A stretch of DNA of 32,888 nt from Limimaricola soesokkakensis. GTDB lineage: Bacteria > Pseudomonadota > Alphaproteobacteria > Rhodobacterales > Rhodobacteraceae. Shown piece by piece: positions 22,767 through 30,602 of this stretch. The position numbers and the translations under genes are program-made. The first letter of the stretch is position 1, and each line of letters begins with the position of its first letter. The notes under the pieces are model-generated. The model ran no database searches, was not told the DNA's origin, and saw only the letters and a program-made list of their open reading frames with translations. The DNA lies in the NCBI RefSeq assembly GCF_900172345.1, contig NZ_FWFY01000019.1, positions 1 to 32,888 of the forward strand. The letters run 5' to 3'.

Positions 22767-24099
22767 CAAGAGAATACTGCCCGCGGATCGGCAGGAGGCC
22801 GCACGGCACCGGTTGCTGGCGAAATGGGATGCGCATCTCGAAGAGCGAGGGGTTCTCCACCCCGCGATGGAGGACTTTCTCAGCTTCGGGAGCCTCCCGC
22901 AGCTCGAGCGACTGCGCGATGCCTTGAACCGGCATCGTCCCAACTCGGTCGGCGGCATGCGACTGGCTCTGCGCCGCAAGCGCTCGGAGAAGTGGCGCAA
23001 GACGCAGCCCGAGCCGGAGAGCCGTGAGAGCCGCATGCCGCGCGTGTCTGCGCGGCTGTCGATGGCGGAGGCGGATTTGCCTCGGCCTTGGAGGAGGGCT
23101 CTCCGGGAGATGCGGACCAGCCGCACCACACTCGATCGTGGGTTGCTGGAGCTCGAAGATCGCACGCCCCCCAGCGCGACCGTGATATGCAATCTCGCCT
23201 CGACGTTGCGGGTTTTCGGTCAAGTCTGCGCGGATCACAGCCTCCCGGTGGAAATGACGCCGAAGACCATCGATCTCTACCGGGCGGCCCGGCATGCCAA
23301 GGGCAACGTCAGCGTCAGCATCGCCAGCCGCCTCAAGGAGCTCCTGACTTTTGCCCGATGGTGCGAGGCCGAGGAAGACGTGATCCGCAAGCTGGTGCGC
23401 CTGCACAAGCTCTACGCCGAGGCGGCAAAGGGGGAGCGCAAGCGGAAGGACATCTGGGCCGCCAAGCATGGAAAGGGCATCGGGGAGGTCTGGGCCAAGG
23501 CCGAAGAGCTGCTCGCGCTCTCCCATGCTGCCCCGGAAGGCTCCATGCTGCGGGCTACCCTGACGCTGGATGCCGCCTGCCTGGCGTTGAGCGTGGTCTG
23601 TCCGCTGCGCTGCGGAGACCTCCATCGCATCGAGATCGGCACCGAGCTGGCCCGGAAGGAGAAGGGGTGGTCGTTGTATATCGAGACGCGAAAGACCGGC
23701 CGGCCTTATCATCGACCGGAGCTTTGGCCTGAGCTGACCCCCTTTCTCGACGCGGTGGTCATGCTCGACCAGTCGGGGCGTGACTTCCAGGACGCCTATG
23801 CGGCCAAGCACGGCACAGCGCTGTTCTCGCGAGACGGGGGCGCAAGCACACCGGCTGTCGACTGGCCGTCCCGCTGCTGGTTCCGCCACTTTGAAATCGG
23901 GGCCCACATCGTCCGCTCGCTGTGGCACAGCCTGATGTTCGAGAGCGAAGATGACGAGCAGTGGATCGCGTTGGCTCTCTGTGGGCAAGGCAATGCCCGG
24001 ACTGCTCAAGCCTACATTCTGGAGGGCAGAAAGAAGCGGGCAGGCCGCCGGGGTCGCGCAAAGATCCGGGCTATCCGGCAGGCAAGTCGCGCAGGCTGA
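22756..24099 (+). CDS. Second tyrosine recombinase-like protein (447 aa)
   Basis: A protein with the layout of a tyrosine recombinase but divergent motifs. An N-terminal basic region (to about 115) precedes a SAM-like core-binding domain (ATVICNLASTLRVFGQVCADH...). The catalytic region has VVCPLRCGDLHRI (box I Arg), HIVRSLWHSLM (HxxR) and CGQGNARTAQAYI, in which the third His/Trp is Asn and Tyr is present. A basic tail (EGRKKRAGRRGRAKIRAIRQASR) ends it. Conserved positions suggest an active enzyme, but less canonical than its upstream partner. Overlapping recombinase genes occur in Tn554-like and RIT elements; here the sizes and order differ from both, as far as I recall. Confidence 0.7.
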   Translation: MRHDKRILPADRQEAARHRLLAKWDAHLEERGVLHPAMEDFLSFGSLPQLERLRDALNRHRPNSVGGMRLALRRKRSEKWRKTQPEPESRESRMPRVSARLSMAEADLPRPWRRALREMRTSRTTLDRGLLELEDRTPPSATVICNLASTLRVFGQVCADHSLPVEMTPKTIDLYRAARHAKGNVSVSIASRLKELLTFARWCEAEEDVIRKLVRLHKLYAEAAKGERKRKDIWAAKHGKGIGEVWAKAEELLALSHAAPEGSMLRATLTLDAACLALSVVCPLRCGDLHRIEIGTELARKEKGWSLYIETRKTGRPYHRPELWPELTPFLDAVVMLDQSGRDFQDAYAAKHGTALFSRDGGASTPAVDWPSRCWFRHFEIGAHIVRSLWHSLMFESEDDEQWIALALCGQGNARTAQAYILEGRKKRAGRRGRAKIRAIRQASRAG

Positions 24100-24161
24100 A
24101 GCTCGTGTGCGTCGAAACGCACAGATCCCGATAGAGCACAGGGGTATCGGAGCTGGCTCGT

Positions 24162-24197
24162 CTTGCAGCGTCTCACTTGGGTGAGAGCCGCTGCAAG
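24162..24197 (+). promoter_or_regulatory. 15-bp hairpin between recombinase 2 and the small helical genes
   Basis: CTTGCAGCG and CGCTGCAAG pair, then TCTCAC and GTGAGA pair around a TTGG loop, with a two-base bulge between the stems. It lies 62 bases after the recombinase stop and about 110 before the next gene. There is no T-run, so it may be an RNA-processing or attenuation element and not a full terminator. Function unknown. Confidence 0.35.
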
Positions 24198-24310
24198 GCA
24201 AGCAGCCCCGAGGAAATCAAAAGGAACACAAACAGCCCCGGCCCGGAAGGAGGAGGAGCCGGTCTTGTCACCTGAGGCATTTCGCCAACGGCACCATACG
24301 GGAGAACATC

Positions 24311-24694
24311 ATGTTCGATATTCCCATGCCAGCCACCGCGCTGCACCGCTTCGCCCAAGAGCACTACGAGCCTATCCAGAACGCCGCCCTGCTGCTCGGA
24401 GGACGCTCCTGGCTGCGGCGCGTGCAGCGTCTGCTCGATCACCTCCAATTCACATCCACTGTGACCGACCATGTGCGGCGTGAAGCGGCCGCCCTGCTCG
24501 AGTTGCTCACTCTGGAGCATGTCCATGACGTGCTTCGTCTTGAGGCTGCCTACTTCGCCGATCTCGATCCGGCTGATCCCCATGTCGAAGAGATCTGTCT
24601 GCTGACGGACCATCTGTCCGACGCACTCGACGAGTGGGCAGCGCCGCAGGAAACCACGGTTGTCGACGACAAGGGGGGGAAAGCCGATGTGTGA
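24311..24694 (+). CDS. Small acidic helical protein of the recombinase cassette
   Basis: A 127-aa protein, almost all helix by composition (FAQEHYEPIQNAALLLGG..., VRREAAALLELLTLEHVHDVLRLEAAYFADLD), acidic, without membrane segment or signal peptide. ATG 24311 has GGGAGA upstream. I do not recognise the family. It follows the two recombinase genes at a distance of 211 bases and overlaps the next gene by eight bases. Tn554-type elements carry a small third gene (tnpC, about 125 aa) after their two recombinases; the length fits, but I see no sequence basis for equating them. Confidence 0.55.
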   Translation: MFDIPMPATALHRFAQEHYEPIQNAALLLGGRSWLRRVQRLLDHLQFTSTVTDHVRREAAALLELLTLEHVHDVLRLEAAYFADLDPADPHVEEICLLTDHLSDALDEWAAPQETTVVDDKGGKADV

Positions 24695-25112
24695 GGACAG
24701 AGAACGACAGGATCCCCTGCGGGAAGCTGCTTTCGAAGCGCTGAGTGCCGCGGACCGGCTGTCCGAGGCCATCGTGGCTGTCGAAGTGGCGCAAGCCCTG
24801 ACACGAGAGCAGCTCGAACAGCTGCGTGACCTGCGGCCGGCGTCCTTGATGCCTTCTCAGATCACCAGAGAGGCTGTCGATGCCCTCCGTGGACTGGCTG
24901 AGAGCCTCGAGCCGAGTATCAAGGGGGAAACCATGACCTGGTTCGTTCATGACGAGCACGACATGTCCGACGGCTACGAGGACTCCGAGACGTCCGATAA
25001 GGGCTTCGCGCTGATCCGGCTCCGCTCGGCGCTGCAAAATCTCGCCGAACGGTTGATGCTCCTGCGCAACTGGCAGGAGGCAGAACGGATTGCCCAGCAA
25101 CTCCGCAGTTGA
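24687..25112 (+). CDS. Small helical protein, last gene of the cassette
   Basis: A 141-aa helical, acidic protein. Two helix-rich blocks (REAAFEALSAADRLSEAIVAVEVAQALTREQLEQL and ALIRLRSALQNLAERLMLLRNWQEAERIAQQL by position) flank an acidic loop with DEHDMSDGYEDSE. ATG 24687 overlaps the stop of the gene before it (ATGTGTGA) and has AAGGGGGGG upstream. The pair with the 127-aa protein suggests a two-subunit accessory complex. No known family is recognised. A hairpin at 25120-25141 follows the stop. Confidence 0.55.
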   Translation: MCEDRERQDPLREAAFEALSAADRLSEAIVAVEVAQALTREQLEQLRDLRPASLMPSQITREAVDALRGLAESLEPSIKGETMTWFVHDEHDMSDGYEDSETSDKGFALIRLRSALQNLAERLMLLRNWQEAERIAQQLRS

Positions 25113-25119
25113 GGCATTT

Positions 25120-25141
25120 GGCCGAGGGGCAACCCTCGGCC
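25120..25141. terminator. Hairpin between the cassette and the convergent integrase gene
   Basis: GGCCGAGGG and CCCTCGGCC pair around GCAA, a stable tetraloop. It starts eight bases after the last cassette stop and lies about 27 bases from the stop of the convergent integrase gene, so it could end transcription from both sides. No T-run follows. Confidence 0.45.
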
Positions 25142-25167
25142 AGTGTCCGGCAGGCGCGGAGTTCACT

Positions 25168-27327
25168 CTATGCCGACAGCGCGACGCCGTCACGTGCCGC
25201 CAACTTCGGCCCCTTCCTGCTGCTTTGGGGCGCGGCATTGAAGCGTCGCGCCACCATGCTGAGATCCAGCTGCTCCTGCTCCACATAGGCTTTCAGGGTT
25301 GCGAGCGAGAATCCTTCGGGGAGGTAGTTCACGATGCCGACGTCGTCGTTCCGATGGCCCATCAAGTAGCGCCGGGCTGTATCCGGCACGGCCCGGGTCA
25401 CCATGCTCGAATTGAAGCTGGTCCGCATGGCGTGCAGGTCGCGCCGCTTGTCATAGACCTTCCGGGAGTTGCGGTAGTAATTGAAGTTCTTGGTAAAATT
25501 CGCGGTGAACGTCAGACGTTTCGATTTCGAACGGCTCACTTTGTCGAAGATTCGTTCCTTCCCGAGAGAGCGTTGACGTTCGACGAGCTCGAGGAAGCCA
25601 AGCTCGATCAGCTGGCTGTGGATGGGGATTATCCGGCGAGCATTGTTGCTTTTGAGCGACTGGCCCGTCCCTCGTTCGATGTCGAAGAAGTAGATGCCCT
25701 CATCGCACCGGATGTTCTTCGGCTTCAACTGCAGGATCTCCTCGCTCCGCATTCCATGCAACCGGGCGATCAGCGGCACCCAGAACACATGGTCGTTGAT
25801 CTCCGTCTTGGCCGAGTTCCACTTCTCCGTCTTGAGCAAATCGGCCAGCTCGGTGCTGCTCCATGTCTGCCGCGAAGTTTCGGGAAGCTGCTTTCGCATG
25901 TCGTCGATCACCGCCTCGCCCAAGACGAAAGGCTTGAAGGGATTGTGAGAAATCCGGCCCCTTTCGACGGCATAGTCCAGGGGTGCCGACAGATACTTCT
26001 GATGCCGCTGCAAGGTCCGCGGAGAGATGAGTTTGGTCCCGGCCCTCTCCCGGGCGGCATCAGCCTCCTCGGCGGCAAGACCTCGGGAGTTGATCTCCTT
26101 TTCGACCTTGGCGAGCCGCTTCTTCTGTTCATGTTTCTCATGCTCGATGAACTCGAAGCAGGTGAGGTGACGCCATCGGCTCGAGCGACCATGATTGTTC
26201 GGCAGGCTGCGCAGAAGATCGGTGAACCGCGCCCAGAGTTCACCCGTTGCCTGCGAAAGGCGGGTCTCACCAAAAACATCGTGAACGATCCGTCGTGTCG
26301 ACTGGATCGTATCGGCGTCCTTTTTGAACCGGGCAGCCTTGCCTTCGTCCTCGAACGAGTAAACCCCGTTGGAGCGCAGGCCACGCGACATGTCGTTGAA
26401 CCAGTCGTCCCAAAGGTCGATGACCTTCGGATCGGTTCCGTCCAAGATGCGGGCCGGCGCCAAGAGGCTGGGATCGATTGTCATTTTGAGGCCGGGCCGA
26501 TCGTAGAAGGCAGCTTTCGGCTGGGCCGTCCGTGGAGCGGGCCAATCCAAAGAGCCGTCCGGGTTCTCTTGGGCAGGACGCTGTTCCTCGGCCGTGGCTG
26601 AGGTTAGTCGTGGGCTTTCGCTGCGGGGCTCGGCCTGGTCCTGCGGGATATCGCACGACGCCATCTCTGCCGCGGGCTCCAACGTATCGGGCCGGTCCAC
26701 AGTCGAAGCGTTCGTTGCCGCCGAGCGCGGCATCGAGGACGGCCTTTTCGGCAGGCTCATCCTTTGGAGGGCCTCCGCAAGATAGGGGTCTTGTTCGGTG
26801 AAGACTCCGCGGGCGCGTCGCTCCTTTTCCTCGCTGACCGCGATCATGGCGCGGACCATCTTGTCGGCGAGGATCGCGAAATCCTCGTCTGACTCGTCGA
26901 GGGAGATCCCGAGGCGTGCTGCTGTATCCCGCAGCGGCTGAATTGCCGGGGTCTTGTCGCAGAGAAAGATTGCATCATGCAGCGAGGCGCGGGCGGCGGC
27001 TTCCAGCGCCATGGCGGCTTCGGCCGCTGCGCGCGTGCGCAGGCCGGATAGCGCCCGGAGGCGATCAGAGACTTCAATCTCGCCCTCAATATAGGCGACC
27101 AAGATCTCGGTCATGACATCGGACGGCATGTCCTGCTCCGCGTTGAAGCAGATCTCACTGACGGCGGTCAGTCGCCGGGCGAGCTCTGCGGCATCGCGGG
27201 GGACGTGCGTGCGCAGTGGAAAGCAGAAGAATTCCGGTTTGAATCGGGTTCTGGCGCGGGCCGGGACGCGGCGGCGCCAGTAGTAACCGGTGGATCGACG
27301 TTCGAGATGGGGTTGGTTGATCGCCAT
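25168..27327 (-). CDS. Large tyrosine integrase (719 aa) adjacent to tRNA-Asn
   Basis: A site-specific integrase with a DUF6538-like N-terminal piece (HLERRSTGYYWRRRVPARAR), a long helical and disordered spacer rich in Pro/Ser/Glu (about residues 200-310), a core-binding domain and a C-terminal catalytic domain. Motifs are LHGMRSEEILQLKPKNI (box I Arg), DLHAMRTSFNSSM (HxxR) and LMGHRNDDVGIVNYL (GH plus the Tyr nucleophile). ATG 27327 is preferred with GGAGG upstream; a longer frame to 27408 would run over the tRNA-side sequence. It lies 147 bases from the tRNA-Asn 3' end and points away from it. It probably catalyses integration of the island at the tRNA. Confidence 0.85.
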   Translation of the reverse strand: MAINQPHLERRSTGYYWRRRVPARARTRFKPEFFCFPLRTHVPRDAAELARRLTAVSEICFNAEQDMPSDVMTEILVAYIEGEIEVSDRLRALSGLRTRAAAEAAMALEAAARASLHDAIFLCDKTPAIQPLRDTAARLGISLDESDEDFAILADKMVRAMIAVSEEKERRARGVFTEQDPYLAEALQRMSLPKRPSSMPRSAATNASTVDRPDTLEPAAEMASCDIPQDQAEPRSESPRLTSATAEEQRPAQENPDGSLDWPAPRTAQPKAAFYDRPGLKMTIDPSLLAPARILDGTDPKVIDLWDDWFNDMSRGLRSNGVYSFEDEGKAARFKKDADTIQSTRRIVHDVFGETRLSQATGELWARFTDLLRSLPNNHGRSSRWRHLTCFEFIEHEKHEQKKRLAKVEKEINSRGLAAEEADAARERAGTKLISPRTLQRHQKYLSAPLDYAVERGRISHNPFKPFVLGEAVIDDMRKQLPETSRQTWSSTELADLLKTEKWNSAKTEINDHVFWVPLIARLHGMRSEEILQLKPKNIRCDEGIYFFDIERGTGQSLKSNNARRIIPIHSQLIELGFLELVERQRSLGKERIFDKVSRSKSKRLTFTANFTKNFNYYRNSRKVYDKRRDLHAMRTSFNSSMVTRAVPDTARRYLMGHRNDDVGIVNYLPEGFSLATLKAYVEQEQLDLSMVARRFNAAPQSSRKGPKLAARDGVALSA

Positions 27328-27406
27328 CGGCGAGGGGCCTCCAGAGGTTGGAGGTGCCGCAGAGCGATCCAGGATCCTGTGCAGAGCTTTGTGCAAAGCC
27401 AAACGC

Positions 27407-27442
27407 AAAACCCCCGGGTCTCTGCCGAGACCCGGGGGTTTT
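27407..27442 (-). terminator. Perfect intrinsic terminator downstream of tRNA-Asn
   Basis: AAAACCCCCGGGTCTC pairs with GAGACCCGGGGGTTTT over 16 bp with a TGCC loop, ending in TTTT on both strands. It starts 31 bases after the tRNA CCA end, so it serves the tRNA transcript on the minus strand. It can also act in the opposite direction and shields the tRNA from the integrase side. Confidence 0.85.
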
Positions 27443-27473
27443 CTGCCTGAACTTCAGCGTCTTGCTGGAAGTT

Positions 27474-27548
27474 TGGCTCCGGCGGTAGGGATCGAACCTA
27501 CGACCAATTGATTAACAGTCAACTGCTCTACCGCTGAGCTACGCCGGA
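27474..27548 (-). tRNA. tRNA-Asn (GTT)
   Basis: The minus strand folds as a complete cloverleaf: acceptor TCCGGCG/CGCCGGA, D stem GCTC/GAGC, anticodon loop CTGTTAA giving GTT for Asn, T stem GTAGG/CCTAC, discriminator G and encoded CCA at 27474-27476. The length of 75 bases with CCA is normal. The integrase gene starts 147 bases from its 3' end and a terminator lies between. Confidence 0.95.
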
Positions 27549-27617
27549 ACATGTGGGCGATATACAGTTATCGGATCGGGAGTGTCCAGAGGCCCGGGCG
27601 GAAAAATTTCGCTCTCC

Positions 27618-28499
27618 TCACGTCAGCTTGAATCGGGCCTCGGCAAGCCCGGGCGTTTCAGCGAGCGCGCGGTTTCGCGACATGAGATCAAGGAGATGCG
27701 CGAGGACGTTGCGGCGCGCAGCGCCCTGCAACTCGGCAGGGATGTCGGTGTAGAGCCTCCGCGTGATTTCGCTTGCATCGGCGGGACCCTCCGAAAGAAC
27801 GCGGACGATCTGCGCCTCGCGCTCGGCACGGTGCGACAGCAGCCAGTCGATCCGTGGCGCCGGCCGGTCGACCGGCGCGCCATGGCCGGGATAGAGACGC
27901 CGGGGCTGCAGCGCCCGCAGCCGCGCGCAGGAGCGGCGGAACGCTGCGAGGTCGCCGTCGGGCGGCGAGATCAGGGTGCCGGCCCAGCCCATCACCAGAT
28001 CGCCCGAGAACACCCCCCCGCGCCAGGCGAAGCACAGATGCCCGGCCATGTGGCCCGGCATGTGCAGCGCGGTGACCGGCGTGCCGCCCGAGCCGATCCG
28101 CTCGCCTTCGCGCAGGATACGGTCGGGCCGGAACGCCGCGTCGAGACCCTCGCCGCCGCCAAGACCGGCATCGGCCAGCCGCCGCATGAGCGGGCTGCGC
28201 CCGGCATCCGCGGTTCCAAATCCGCAGATTGGCGCGCCGGTGGCCTCTGCGAGGGCAGGGGCCAAGGCGGAATGGTCGCGATGCGCGTGGGTGACGAGGA
28301 TCGCCTCGACCGGGCGACCGTCGACCTCGGCCAGCAGTGCGGCGAGATGGGCGTCCTCGACGGGGCCGGGGTCAATCACGAGGAGCCGGTCTCGGCCCAG
28401 CACGTAGCTGTTGGTGCCGGGCCCGGTCATCGGCGAGGGGTTGGCCGCGCGGAGCCGCACCAGCCCCGGTTCGAGTCGCGCGCGGGCGTCGTCGCTCAT
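27618..28499 (-). CDS. MBL-fold metallo-hydrolase (glyoxalase II/LACTB2-like)
   Basis: A 293-aa cytoplasmic hydrolase. Motifs in order are NSYVLG, VIDPGP, THAHRDHSALAPAL (the HxHxDH di-zinc site), HMPGHMAGHLCF, FSGDLVMGWAGTLI and YPGHGAPV, all metal ligands of the metallo-beta-lactamase fold. The C-terminal 55 residues (HRAEREAQIVRVLSEGPADASEITRRLYTDIP...) form the winged-helix-like tail seen in LACTB2-type proteins. ATG 28499 has AAAGGAAAA upstream. Divergent from the kinase gene with a 36-base gap, so they share a promoter region. Substrate unknown; thioesters or RNA are the usual options for this family. Confidence 0.85.
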   Translation of the reverse strand: MSDDARARLEPGLVRLRAANPSPMTGPGTNSYVLGRDRLLVIDPGPVEDAHLAALLAEVDGRPVEAILVTHAHRDHSALAPALAEATGAPICGFGTADAGRSPLMRRLADAGLGGGEGLDAAFRPDRILREGERIGSGGTPVTALHMPGHMAGHLCFAWRGGVFSGDLVMGWAGTLISPPDGDLAAFRRSCARLRALQPRRLYPGHGAPVDRPAPRIDWLLSHRAEREAQIVRVLSEGPADASEITRRLYTDIPAELQGAARRNVLAHLLDLMSRNRALAETPGLAEARFKLT

Positions 28500-28535
28500 G
28501 CTTTTCCTTTCCGGTCCGGGCGGCTAGCCTGCGCC

Positions 28536-29852
28536 ATGACCTTTCACTGGTTGAAACGATGGATGCCGCGCGGTTTGCAGGGCCGCGCCGCGCTGATCCT
28601 CCTGCTGCCCGTGGTCACCCTCCAGCTGGTGATCTCGATCAGCTTCGTGCAGCGCCATTTCGAAGGCGTCACGCGGCAGATGACAAGATCCGTGCTGATC
28701 GATCTGCGCTATGTGGCCGAAACCGTAAATGCCATGCCAGGGCGCGCCGCCGCGGCCGAGGCGGCGGCCCGGCTGGGCGAGCCGCTCGAGCTCGAGACCC
28801 GCTTTGCCCCGGCGCCGCCCGGCGGCGATTCGGTCAAGCCGTGGGATCTGTCGGGTCAGCAGGTCATCGCCACGCTGCGGTCCGGGCTCGACGACGTGCA
28901 GGCGGTCGAGCTGACCGCCGGGCGTCAGGTCTCGGTCTGGGCCGGCACCGATCACGGCACGTTGCAGCTGGGCTTCGACCGGCGCCGGGTGTCGGCCAGC
29001 AACCCGCACCAGCTGATCGTGCTGATCGTGGTACTCGGCGCGCTGCTGACGCTGGTGGCCTATCTCTTCATGCGCAACCAGCTGCGGCCGATCACCCGGC
29101 TCGCCGCGGCCGCCGCCGCCTATGGCAAGGGGCGGCTCGTGCCCTACAAGGCAGGCGGCGCCTCGGAGGTGCGGGCCGCCGGCATGGCCTTTCTCGACAT
29201 GCGCGCGAGGATCGAGCGGCAGAGCCAAGCCCGGCGGCTGATGCTGTCCGGGATCAGCCACGACCTGCGCACGCCGCTGACGCGGCTCCGGCTCGGCCTG
29301 TCGATGCTGCCGGAGGAGGAGGTGGGTCCGCTGGTCGGCGACGTGGACGAGATGCGCCGGCTGCTGGACGCGTTTCTCGACTTCGCGCGGGGCGATGCGG
29401 GCGACGAGGTCGAGCGGATCGACCCCGAGGAACTGACCGCGCGGGTGGTCGAGGATGCGCGGCGCACCGGGCAGGCGGTGGAGATGCGACCAGTGCAGGG
29501 CAAGAGCGAAGCGATGCCGCTGCGACCCACGGCGCTGCGCCGCGCGCTCGAAAACCTGATCGGCAATGCGCTGCGCTATGGCACGCGCTGCGAGGTGTCG
29601 CTGATCGTGTCGCCGCGCAGCTTGCGGCTTCTGGTCGAGGATGACGGGCCCGGCATCCCCGAAGCGCGCCGCGAGGAGGCGATGCGCCCCTTCACCCGGC
29701 TCGATCCCGCGCGCAACCAGGATCGCGGCACCGGCGTCGGCCTCGGCCTCGCCATCGTCGCGGACATCGCCCATGCGCATGGCGGCGCGCTGCATCTGGG
29801 TGACAGCGAGCGGTTGGGGGGCCTTAGGGCCGAGCTGGTACTGGCACGCTGA
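28536..29852 (+). CDS. EnvZ-type membrane sensor histidine kinase
   Basis: A 438-aa inner-membrane kinase. The first membrane helix is at about 18-38, a periplasmic loop of about 120 residues follows, then a second helix (LIVLIVVLGALLTLVAYLF, about 158-178) and a HAMP linker. The H box SGISHDLRTPLTRLRLGLS has His near residue 245, with the Pro and Thr of EnvZ. N box ENLIGNALRYG, D box VEDDGPGIP and GTGVGLGLAIV complete the ATPase. ATG 28536 has GGGCGG upstream. The partner regulator (usually an OmpR-type gene next to it) is not within the window. It would respond to osmotic or envelope signals by analogy. Confidence 0.85.
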   Translation: MTFHWLKRWMPRGLQGRAALILLLPVVTLQLVISISFVQRHFEGVTRQMTRSVLIDLRYVAETVNAMPGRAAAAEAAARLGEPLELETRFAPAPPGGDSVKPWDLSGQQVIATLRSGLDDVQAVELTAGRQVSVWAGTDHGTLQLGFDRRRVSASNPHQLIVLIVVLGALLTLVAYLFMRNQLRPITRLAAAAAAYGKGRLVPYKAGGASEVRAAGMAFLDMRARIERQSQARRLMLSGISHDLRTPLTRLRLGLSMLPEEEVGPLVGDVDEMRRLLDAFLDFARGDAGDEVERIDPEELTARVVEDARRTGQAVEMRPVQGKSEAMPLRPTALRRALENLIGNALRYGTRCEVSLIVSPRSLRLLVEDDGPGIPEARREEAMRPFTRLDPARNQDRGTGVGLGLAIVADIAHAHGGALHLGDSERLGGLRAELVLAR

Positions 29853-29949
29853 AGCATCGCGTCAGATGGCAGGCTGAGGACACGTCTGATATGGCCCGGA
29901 CCCGATACATCCATGGGGCGTTGGTCCGCCATGAGCCGAAGGAATCGAA

Positions 29950-30141
29950 ATGACTTACAAGTCCATGCTGCCGGCCTTCTTCCTGCTCGCGGCCTGCGCC
30001 GAGATGCAAGGTGGGACGTGCGTGACGACCCCTGCAAGCGCCGATGGCACCGTCTTCGATGATGAGGATCGCGCGGATTATCGTCCCGGGGGTGACCCGG
30101 TCCTGCAGACCGGTGGCGGTCTGAACGACGAAGAGGACTGA
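29950..30141 (+). CDS. Small lipoprotein
   Basis: A 63-aa protein. The N-terminal MTYKSMLPAFFLLAAC is a type II signal peptide with lipobox LLAAC, giving a mature protein of about 47 residues. The mature part is acidic and ends with LNDEED. No domain is recognised. ATG 29950 has AAGGAA upstream. It stands alone between the kinase gene and the VPEID-CTERM gene. Confidence 0.65.
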   Translation: MTYKSMLPAFFLLAACAEMQGGTCVTTPASADGTVFDDEDRADYRPGGDPVLQTGGGLNDEED

Positions 30142-30368
30142 GGGTGTCGTCATTCCTGCTCCATCCGTGAGGAGTGCGCCAGACCGAGTGGTAGGGAGCA
30201 TCAACTCGGGCGGACCGGACATTTCTAGCCCCGGAAGCCGACAACAATAAAGTCGCTGGGTCGCCACTGTTCAGTCGCGCCGGACATTACGTCGAATTTT
30301 CCCCTATACCCTTGCGAAACATGGCGCATTTGCGTCTTTTTGAGGGAGCAAATGTGAGGGGATCGACC

Positions 30369-30587
30369 ATGAAGACTGCCGTGCGACTCGTAACCAGCGC
30401 CGCATTCCTTGCCGCCATGGCCACGCCGAGCTTCGCGACTTGGCGTTTTTCCTGGCGTGACTGGTACGCCTACAAGAGCAAGCCGCATGCGGTTCCTGAG
30501 ATCGACGCGTCGAGCGGTTTGCTGGCTGTCGCTGCGGTCGCCGCGATGCTGATCTTCGCGTGGGAGCGGAACAGGAAGCGCGGCTGA
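30369..30587 (+). CDS. VPEID-CTERM sorting-signal protein
   Basis: A 72-aa protein with a Sec signal peptide (VTSAAFLAAMATPSFA), a short Trp-rich middle (WRFSWRDWYAYK) and a C-terminal sorting signal: VPEID at about residue 44, a membrane helix (GLLAVAAVAAMLIF) and a basic end (ERNRKRG). This is the tripartite VPEID-CTERM pattern that exosortase E recognises in Rhodobacteraceae-type systems. ATG 30369 has GAGGGG upstream; the frame upstream (30312) is not needed. The exosortase gene is convergent, 15 bases apart. It is the presumed substrate; the mature surface function is unknown. Confidence 0.85.
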   Translation: MKTAVRLVTSAAFLAAMATPSFATWRFSWRDWYAYKSKPHAVPEIDASSGLLAVAAVAAMLIFAWERNRKRG

Positions 30588-30602
30588 ACCGCTTCACCGA
30601 CT

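Larger units (their letters stand above)
18373..27473. mobile_element. Candidate integrative element segment next to tRNA-Asn
   Basis: The region carries three large intact or near-intact tyrosine recombinase genes, an HTH protein, a DUF3987-like protein and small accessory genes, and ends at the 3' side of tRNA-Asn, a common integration target. No second copy of the tRNA 3' end is found inside the window, so the other attachment site must lie beyond the left edge or the tRNA is not the target. The left limit given is only where the cassette appears to start. Confidence 0.45.

Noticed and set aside
22639-24201. 520-codon open frame on the minus strand
   Set aside because: Antisense to recombinase 2 and the end of recombinase 1; no motif and no ribosome site.
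25090-26601. 503-codon open frame on the plus strand
   Set aside because: It is antisense to the tRNA-linked integrase, whose recombinase motifs on the minus strand are clear.
27474-27548. Second copy of the tRNA-Asn 3' end as an attachment site within the window
   Set aside because: I looked for the acceptor/T-arm sequence on both strands and found only the tRNA itself.
28524-29795. 423-codon open frame on the minus strand
   Set aside because: Antisense to the EnvZ-type kinase; His/Arg/Gln-rich product typical of a shadow frame.
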